A DNA stretch of 64,000 bases from Mycolicibacterium sphagni. Its GTDB lineage: Bacteria > Actinomycetota > Actinomycetes > Mycobacteriales > Mycobacteriaceae. Positions within the stretch are counted from its first letter, which is position 1. Every line of letters starts with the position of its first letter. Location: positions 222,838 to 286,837 of the forward strand of contig NZ_NOZR01000006.1 in assembly GCF_002250655.1 (NCBI RefSeq), read 5' to 3'. A model generated the notes under the pieces. It had not been told where the DNA came from. It searched no databases and saw only the letters and a program-made list of their open reading frames with translations. Of this stretch, positions 59,461 to 64,000 are shown in pieces. The position numbers and the translations under genes are program-made.

Positions 59461-60417
59461 TCATGCCGACAGCCCATCTTCTGCGGCCTGGTTGAACAGG
59501 TCGAACTGGGCATCGTCACACGAGGTGCAGAGACGCCCAGTGGCTCGCGCTGGCGGCGCGCCTTGACCGTGGCCCCAGCGACAGAACGGTTCGCCATGGC
59601 CGGCTGCCACCACCTCGGCTTGGAGCTGGTCGATTGCTTCGGCGGTCTCGGGGTACCAGAAGCGGATCTCTTCCAGCTCACCCGGCTTGGCGAACGATCC
59701 GCACAGGCACTCGCCGGACATGTGCAGCTTCTCGGACACCGGGTTGATGGGTACATCGCCCGCCATCAGCCGGTAGGTGTTCATGTCGAGCTTTGTCCAC
59801 ATGGCCAGCGGTGACGCCCAGATCGCCGATCCGTCCTTCTCGTAGAGAGGGATCGTTGCCCGTCGCTTGGATTCGGAGCGGCGACGACCGGCGATGAAGA
59901 GAACGCGCTGGCGGCGGCTGTCGAGGATGAGGTCTGAGCGCACCTGATCAAGAGCACGTTCCTTGAGGCGTTGGTACATCTTGAAGTGCATCGCCGGTCC
60001 GGGGAATCCGCGCTCCAACACGAGATCCCGGTACGTCGTCGGTGCGGTGCGCTCGATCAGATCCAGCCCCCACGCTGCGCAGGTGTTGCGCACGAACTGG
60101 CGGGTTTCCTCGATGCCGATGGTGGTGTTGGCGTGGACTGCACAGTCGACGCGGTCGCGCACCAGGTGCGTCAGGACGGTGGAGTCGTTTCCGCCGCTGT
60201 AGAGCACGCACCAGGCGGCGCGCATACGCCCTTCGGCGAGATCCCACGCCGTGTTGATGATCTGGTGGGCTTGCTCAATCAGTCGCTCGACACGCTCCTC
60301 GCGCTGGCTGCGGGTCAGCGTCGCCACGACGGTCGGCGGGCACACCCGGTCAAGGTCAGGCCGCAGCGGATCGCCGGTGAATAGGTCTGCGTCGGTCAAT
60401 AGTTCATCGCCACTCAA
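59461..60417 (-). CDS. PAPS-reductase/DndC-like ATP-pyrophosphatase family protein
   Basis: 318 residues from a TTG at 60417 with a strong AGAGGAG upstream (upstream frame is antisense). The PP-loop WCVLYSGGNDSTVLTHLV (SGGxDS) defines the adenine-nucleotide alpha hydrolase fold of PAPS reductases. FIAGRRRSESKRRATIPLYE and a cysteine set (SGECLCGSF, FCRWGHG, CTSCDD) follow, as in phage PAPS-reductase-like and DndC-type proteins. Possible roles are sulfur transfer to DNA (phosphorothioation-like) or tRNA, or nucleotide modification; no dnd partner genes are visible in this window. Confidence 0.8.
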   Translation of the reverse strand: MSGDELLTDADLFTGDPLRPDLDRVCPPTVVATLTRSQREERVERLIEQAHQIINTAWDLAEGRMRAAWCVLYSGGNDSTVLTHLVRDRVDCAVHANTTIGIEETRQFVRNTCAAWGLDLIERTAPTTYRDLVLERGFPGPAMHFKMYQRLKERALDQVRSDLILDSRRQRVLFIAGRRRSESKRRATIPLYEKDGSAIWASPLAMWTKLDMNTYRLMAGDVPINPVSEKLHMSGECLCGSFAKPGELEEIRFWYPETAEAIDQLQAEVVAAGHGEPFCRWGHGQGAPPARATGRLCTSCDDAQFDLFNQAAEDGLSA

Positions 60418-60515
60418 CGTCCGCTCCTCTCTGATTTGCTGGGTTTGCCGATAATCAGGCGTGCGGTTAGTCGCGGTTCTCAACGAGTCCCGCGTCGACC
60501 AGCGCTCGATACTCC

Positions 60516-61280
60516 TCATCGCGACGCGGGCCGCTGTACGCCGCACCGGGCAGCAGCCTTCACGCCCAGCCCCAAGTCCAAGGCCTCACGGATCTGTGCG
60601 ATCTCCGCGAGGGTTGCGTGGTTGAGCCAGCCCACCTGCTTCTCGTCCCAGTTGATGTTGTGGCCGAGCGCTTTCTCCAGTGCGCGAAGGCGCTCGCGGG
60701 TGGTGCCGAGGATTCGGCCGTCGCTTTCGGCCTGGGCAAGCTCCATCTTGATCCGGGATTGGACGCGCTCGTCGACCTGGGCTGTGGCAGCCCGGTACGC
60801 CTCGTTCTTGGCGTCCTCGATCGCCTTCGCCCGCAGGGTGTCCCAACGTGCCATCACCGAGCGGACCGCATCCCAAGACGGTGTGTGATCCTGCGGCTTA
60901 CGGGTCGCCTTCACCAGGGCGCGCATGCGGGTCTTCGACGGGCCCGGCACCAGCAGACCCCACCCAGGCGGCAACTCACCGTCATGGACGATCGCCGGGT
61001 CGCTCACCACCAGCCACCACTCGTGGCATTGGTCAGCCCACCTATCCGCCTTCCCCGGCTTGTTCAACTCTGAAAGCCATTCAGAGCGGCTCACTTTCAG
61101 CTCATGGCCAACCAGCATGCGTCCCGACGATGACGTGAAACCCACATAGATCGCATCGCAGCCGCCACCGGCGCATCCGTTCCAGCCCACCTCGGGCAAG
61201 AACACGCCGCCCGGTAGGTCGGCGCCGGGCTTGATGTAATGCCGTTTCAGTAGCGCCAACAGATCGGCGGTTGCACTCAT
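60516..61280 (-). CDS. Putative PD-(D/E)XK nuclease-like phage protein
   Basis: 254 residues from the ATG at 61280 (4-bp overlap with the previous stop). CDAIYVGF then GHELKVSRSEWLSELNKPGK gives an aspartate followed by an E-x-K pair in a strand-turn-strand setting like MmcB/PD-(D/E)XK nucleases. C-terminal half is a long helix (IEDAKNEAYRAATAQVDERV). Likely role in phage recombination or DNA processing; the nuclease call is an inference. Confidence 0.55.
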   Translation of the reverse strand: MSATADLLALLKRHYIKPGADLPGGVFLPEVGWNGCAGGGCDAIYVGFTSSSGRMLVGHELKVSRSEWLSELNKPGKADRWADQCHEWWLVVSDPAIVHDGELPPGWGLLVPGPSKTRMRALVKATRKPQDHTPSWDAVRSVMARWDTLRAKAIEDAKNEAYRAATAQVDERVQSRIKMELAQAESDGRILGTTRERLRALEKALGHNINWDEKQVGWLNHATLAEIAQIREALDLGLGVKAAARCGVQRPASR

Positions 61281-61825
61281 TCGGCACCCTTCCCCGGGAA
61301 GGGGTCTTGGTCTTCCCATGGCTGCTCGATGACCACTCGGCGGCGGAGCTTGACGTCAGTCCACCTGTCGACGTTGGCCAGTTCGATGAACGAGCGGGCC
61401 CGCTCCTCCGCGGTGCCCTCCATGCCACGGGCCTCGTGCGGGTTGCCGAACACAAACCTGTACGGCGGGAACGGCTTACCCCCGATGGTCCCGTCCGGTT
61501 GGCCGGTGAGCTCCCACTCCTCGCGACGGATCGGATACCCGACGTCCTCGGCGAGACGCTTCACCGCCGACCGGTCGCCAGCACGCAGCCGCTCCACCTC
61601 GTCGACCAGCTCCGGCACCAGGGACCGCGCCGCAGCAATGAACGCAAGGTCTGCGGGTTTGCCGTCTTCCCAACTGGGTGAATCGAAGTCGTCTCGTGCG
61701 GTGTAATTCCCGAACACAATCTCGTCGGGTGACCAGACGCCGGGGTCAGTCTCGTCGACCGTCCACGGCCCCTCGGTTACGCCTTCCAGTGCGACCCTCG
61801 CCCGGGCTGCAACATCATCGGCCAT
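61277..61825 (-). CDS. Hypothetical phage protein (Ea22-like segment)
   Basis: 182 residues. ADLAFIAAARSLVPELVDEV and the following VERLR pattern resembles the repeat seen in phage Ea22-like proteins. No catalytic residues are evident. Packed in the same operon. Confidence 0.55.
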   Translation of the reverse strand: MADDVAARARVALEGVTEGPWTVDETDPGVWSPDEIVFGNYTARDDFDSPSWEDGKPADLAFIAAARSLVPELVDEVERLRAGDRSAVKRLAEDVGYPIRREEWELTGQPDGTIGGKPFPPYRFVFGNPHEARGMEGTAEERARSFIELANVDRWTDVKLRRRVVIEQPWEDQDPFPGKGAE

Positions 61826-61828
61826 TCG

Positions 61829-62026
61829 TCAGCACTCCCCTCGGTGATGGGTGAAACAGTTTGGGCACATGGGTGGTTCACCCCGGCGTGTGGCTTTCGC
61901 ACACTCCGCGTGCATCAGCTCGTCATCGAGGTAGTCGACGTCATCGCCCTCACGGATCAGGTCGTCGGGGTAATAGCGGCAACGCTCGGCGGCGCACGCA
62001 CCCGTGTAGCGGGCCTGGAAACTCAT
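61829..62026 (-). CDS. Small Cys-rich phage protein
   Basis: 65 residues from the ATG at 62026 (4-bp overlap). GACAAERCRYYPDDLIREGD and HAECAKATRRGEPPMCPNCF give a zinc-finger-like layout for DNA or protein contact. Confidence 0.58.
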   Translation of the reverse strand: MSFQARYTGACAAERCRYYPDDLIREGDDVDYLDDELMHAECAKATRRGEPPMCPNCFTHHRGEC

Positions 62027-62223
62027 CGCCGCTCCTGGGCGTACAAAAGCAGCTCCTCCGGCGGCCCCACGAACAGCTGAGGCCTCTCGTCCCAACCCAC
62101 CTGCCGCACCACCACCCAGTCCGCGCCGATCGCCTCCACCCGAACCTGATCCGGGCCCAGCTCGAACACGCCTCCGCAGTAGCCGTCGAGGGTCATGCCG
62201 ACACGTAGAAGTTGCTCGCTCAT
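62023..62223 (-). CDS. Small phage protein
   Basis: 66 residues, small beta-barrel-like (GMTLDGYCGGVFELGPDQVR, VVVRQVGWDERPQLF). Starts at the ATG at 62223, overlapping the neighbour's stop by 4 bp. No family. Confidence 0.5.
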   Translation of the reverse strand: MSEQLLRVGMTLDGYCGGVFELGPDQVRVEAIGADWVVVRQVGWDERPQLFVGPPEELLLYAQERR

Positions 62224-62543
62224 GGCCGCTCCCAAGCTGGGTGCCAGATCAGCAGCATGGCGCGTCCGTCTGCGAGTTCATGTGACCTCAGAGGCGAGCG
62301 GCCAGCGTGGGTCCACCCGGCTGGCATGTGCGAGTCGCCGCCACGCTTGGTTCGGGGTATGCCAGCCCGATCGACGACAACAGAGTCGAGTGGCAGCGCG
62401 TCCAGCTCCTCGACGGTGCGGATCGTGCACGCCTCACAAAGCGCGTTCAGGATGTCCTGGGCGTCAGCGCCATTCGCGTCATGCCGGTAAGCCTCGAACA
62501 TCGCGTCGGCGACGACGTTCCGAAGCCTCGGGAACTCGCTCAC
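62220..62543 (-). CDS. Small phage protein
   Basis: 107 residues from a GTG at 62543 (4-bp overlap). Helical N-terminus (NVVADAMFEAYRHDANGADA) and C-terminal AGWTHAGRSPLRSHELADGR. No family. Confidence 0.5.
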   Translation of the reverse strand: MSEFPRLRNVVADAMFEAYRHDANGADAQDILNALCEACTIRTVEELDALPLDSVVVDRAGIPRTKRGGDSHMPAGWTHAGRSPLRSHELADGRAMLLIWHPAWERP

Positions 62544-62866
62544 CAAGCACCGCCTACGAGTCGTTCGACCTCTGCGCGGACCCGATCCTCGGAGCCGTTG
62601 CCGAGTAGCTCGAGCGGGGTGTAGTTCTGCAGGTTGCGGTTCCGGCTCCGCAGCCAGGACAGGATGCCGTCGGGTTTGTAGACCTCGCCGAGTGCTTTGA
62701 CGATGTCGTGTGGGGCTTCGACGCATTCGTGAATCTGCGGCTCGAATCCGTTGCAGGAGCATGGGATGTTGTACGAGTCGAGTGCGCGGCAGGTTTTGGC
62801 TACGTGCTGCCAGCGGATGTGGCCGCATTCGCAGTGGTCGTAGTAACGCTCAGCTAGCTGGCTCAC
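62540..62866 (-). CDS. Zinc-finger protein with MbcA/ParS-like C-terminal domain
   Basis: 108 residues from a GTG at 62866. N-terminal Cys/His cluster (HCECGHIRWQHV, CRALDS, IPCSCNGFEP). Residues 55-106 (LGEVYKPDGILSWLRSRNRN, LQNYTPLELLGNGS) resemble the C-terminal toxin-binding domain of MbcA/ParS/Xre antitoxins (WLxxxNxxLxxxTPLELLxxG). No RES-type toxin is seen next to it. Confidence 0.6.
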   Translation of the reverse strand: MSQLAERYYDHCECGHIRWQHVAKTCRALDSYNIPCSCNGFEPQIHECVEAPHDIVKALGEVYKPDGILSWLRSRNRNLQNYTPLELLGNGSEDRVRAEVERLVGGAW

Positions 62867-63390
62867 CAGTCCCTCGCTTCGCTCTGGTGGATGTATCCGA
62901 ATCGGTGGGCTATGGCGTCACCGAGTTGGCGGGCCCGAGCGTTGAGCGCGGTTTTGGCCCGCTGTGTGGTCCGCTGCCGCCACGGAACGGGTGGGGTGGA
63001 CTGTCGGGGCCAGATGTCGCTGTCGGTGGCTCCTAGTACGGTGTGGCTGTCGATCTCGACGTACCAGCCCCGGGCACGGCGCGGCGGCACCAGCATCCGA
63101 TCGACGAACCCGCCGCGAAGCCCGCACAGGTCGGTGATCGTGTAGCCGCCCGTCTCCCGCACCACCTTCACCTCGGCGCCGGCCGGCACACGCCACAGAG
63201 CCGACTTGATCCGCCGCCGCCCCTGCACGAGCGACACGATCTGGTTCACCGGGCCTTTCGGATCCGGCTCCACCAACGCACCAATCCCGAACCCGGCCAG
63301 CCGGTGATCCTGGAAGGCCAGGAGGACGTCCTGGTAGACCGATCCGGGCGGCTCGTACGGGAAGAACCTCACAGCTGCGTGATCAGGCAT
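62863..63390 (-). CDS. Hypothetical phage protein
   Basis: 175 residues from the ATG at 63390; the frame runs to 63,597 but that part is antisense to the next gene. Beta-rich middle (IKSALWRVPAGAEVKVVRET), basic C-terminus (RQRTTQRAKTALNARARQLG). No family. GTGA overlap with the next gene. Confidence 0.5.
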   Translation of the reverse strand: MPDHAAVRFFPYEPPGSVYQDVLLAFQDHRLAGFGIGALVEPDPKGPVNQIVSLVQGRRRIKSALWRVPAGAEVKVVRETGGYTITDLCGLRGGFVDRMLVPPRRARGWYVEIDSHTVLGATDSDIWPRQSTPPVPWRQRTTQRAKTALNARARQLGDAIAHRFGYIHQSEARDW

Positions 63391-63772
63391 TGGCGATCTC
63401 CAGGAGGATGTCGGCGTGGCAGGGTTGATCGAGCGGGCACCAGCAGGCGAGGTCGCGCCCACGTAGCGGCTTGAGCCACTCCCGGAACTGATCCGGCTCG
63501 TCGCGGAGCCGAACCTGCAGCAGCGTCCGGTACAGGTCCACGGCCTCCGATACCGGGATGATCCGGCTCGACGACACGTAGGCGTGAATGCACTCACCAG
63601 CAGGGATGTGCGCCCAGCTGTTGCGGGCTATGTGCCACCGAGGGCCGACAATGTGGTGGTCGCGGTAGATCCGCCACGGGTTGCCCCACCGGCTCGGTCG
63701 GCCAACGTACTTCGCGCCCGGCGGAATTCCCGGCTGGCCGGCGACGCGGCGGCGCTGGACTCGCTCAGGCAT
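63383..63772 (-). CDS. DUF4326-family protein
   Basis: 129 residues from the ATG at 63772. GIPPGAKYVGRPSRWGNPWR and LACWCPLDQPCHADILLEIA are the two hallmark blocks of DUF4326, a small family with a conserved Asn/Trp and a Cys/His pair found in phages and plasmids. Biochemical function unproven. Confidence 0.8.
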   Translation of the reverse strand: MPERVQRRRVAGQPGIPPGAKYVGRPSRWGNPWRIYRDHHIVGPRWHIARNSWAHIPAGECIHAYVSSSRIIPVSEAVDLYRTLLQVRLRDEPDQFREWLKPLRGRDLACWCPLDQPCHADILLEIANA

Positions 63773-64000
63773 TGATGGCCTCCAGGTGGGGTTGGCAGGG
63801 ATGGACGCCGAGATCGTCTTCGTAGGTGTTGGTGCCTTGGCAGCGTGGGCAGTTCGCCTGCACCTGCTTGCTCCGACGCTTGGCGTCGAGCTCATCGGCT
63901 GCGGCGCGCTGCTCGTTGGCCTGGTCCCATTCGCGGCGCAGTTTGCAAGCGCGGCAAGCCGTCTCGGAGTTCTCGTTGGGATGATCGGGGCATTGGGGGC
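63765..64000 (-). CDS. Cys-rich phage protein, 5' end outside window
   Basis: The C-terminal ~78 residues are visible: CPDHPNENSETACRACKLRR, then QVQANCPRCQGTNTYEDD and CQPHLEAINA, giving two zinc-finger-like pairs. It overlaps the DUF4326 start by 8 bp. The start lies beyond the right edge. Confidence 0.55.
   Translation of the reverse strand, partial: PQCPDHPNENSETACRACKLRREWDQANEQRAAADELDAKRRSKQVQANCPRCQGTNTYEDDLGVHPCQPHLEAINA

Noticed and set aside
60467..60545. Short open frame ending DEEYRALVDAGLVENRD
   Set aside because: No usable start codon after the preceding stop; only ~25 residues.
20019..64000. CRISPR array or insertion sequence within the prophage
   Set aside because: No regularly spaced identical repeats, transposase motifs or terminal inverted repeats were seen.

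Overview
The window is high-GC actinobacterial chromosome and almost certainly comes from a mycobacterium. The evidence is a cyclopropane/mycolic acid synthase family methyltransferase, two GjpA-type secreted proteins, a small hemophore-related protein, and lipoproteins and YVTN/Ig-like surface proteins of mycobacterial style. It has two halves. Positions 1 to about 20,018 are host chromosome. From about 20,019 to the right edge the sequence is an integrated siphovirus-type temperate phage, whose right end lies outside the window.

Host half: a truncated acyl-CoA dehydrogenase-like gene, a two-gene membrane operon, a GjpA-like gene, a repeat-rich secreted protein, a SAM methyltransferase with a regulatory domain, a GH16 glucanase, a YchJ/SEC-C protein, a cyclopropane-fatty-acid-type methyltransferase, a small membrane protein, an NAD-dependent epimerase and an MHS-family transporter. 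From about 10.57 to 20.0 kb the content becomes accessory: a second GjpA-like gene, two lipoproteins, two tandem alpha/beta hydrolases, a hemophore-like protein and a large Ig-like/beta-propeller protein. Three tRNA 3'-end-like fragments in the same orientation (10,569, 12,493 and 20,019) suggest repeated integrations at tRNA sites built this block.

Phage half: the left junction is a tRNA 3' half next to a tyrosine integrase (20,200-21,468). A plus-strand acyltransferase between two strong hairpins (22,788-24,947) looks like a lysogenic-conversion gene. Everything from 25,022 to the edge is on the minus strand. Read in phage order from right to left, it runs: terminase small and large subunits, portal, MuF-type head protein with a metallopeptidase-like C-terminus, scaffold, capsid, head-tail connectors, major tail protein, tail chaperones with a -1 frameshift, tape measure, baseplate/minor tail genes, tail fibre, lysin A with a nested second start, a C40-like peptidase, lysin B, holin and small membrane proteins. 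The 241-bp gap at 52,312-52,552 is where cos should lie.

Right of cos is the phage right-arm end: a translationally coupled Acb2-like/Tad2-like pair (predicted cyclic-nucleotide sponges against CBASS and Thoeris immunity), an HNH nuclease, four glycosyltransferases with a methyltransferase, zinc-finger proteins, a PAPS-reductase-like protein, a putative PD-(D/E)XK nuclease and a DUF4326 protein. No immunity repressor, excisionase or replication gene is visible. In this layout they should lie to the right, between 64,000 and the other attachment site, where the intact tRNA should also be.
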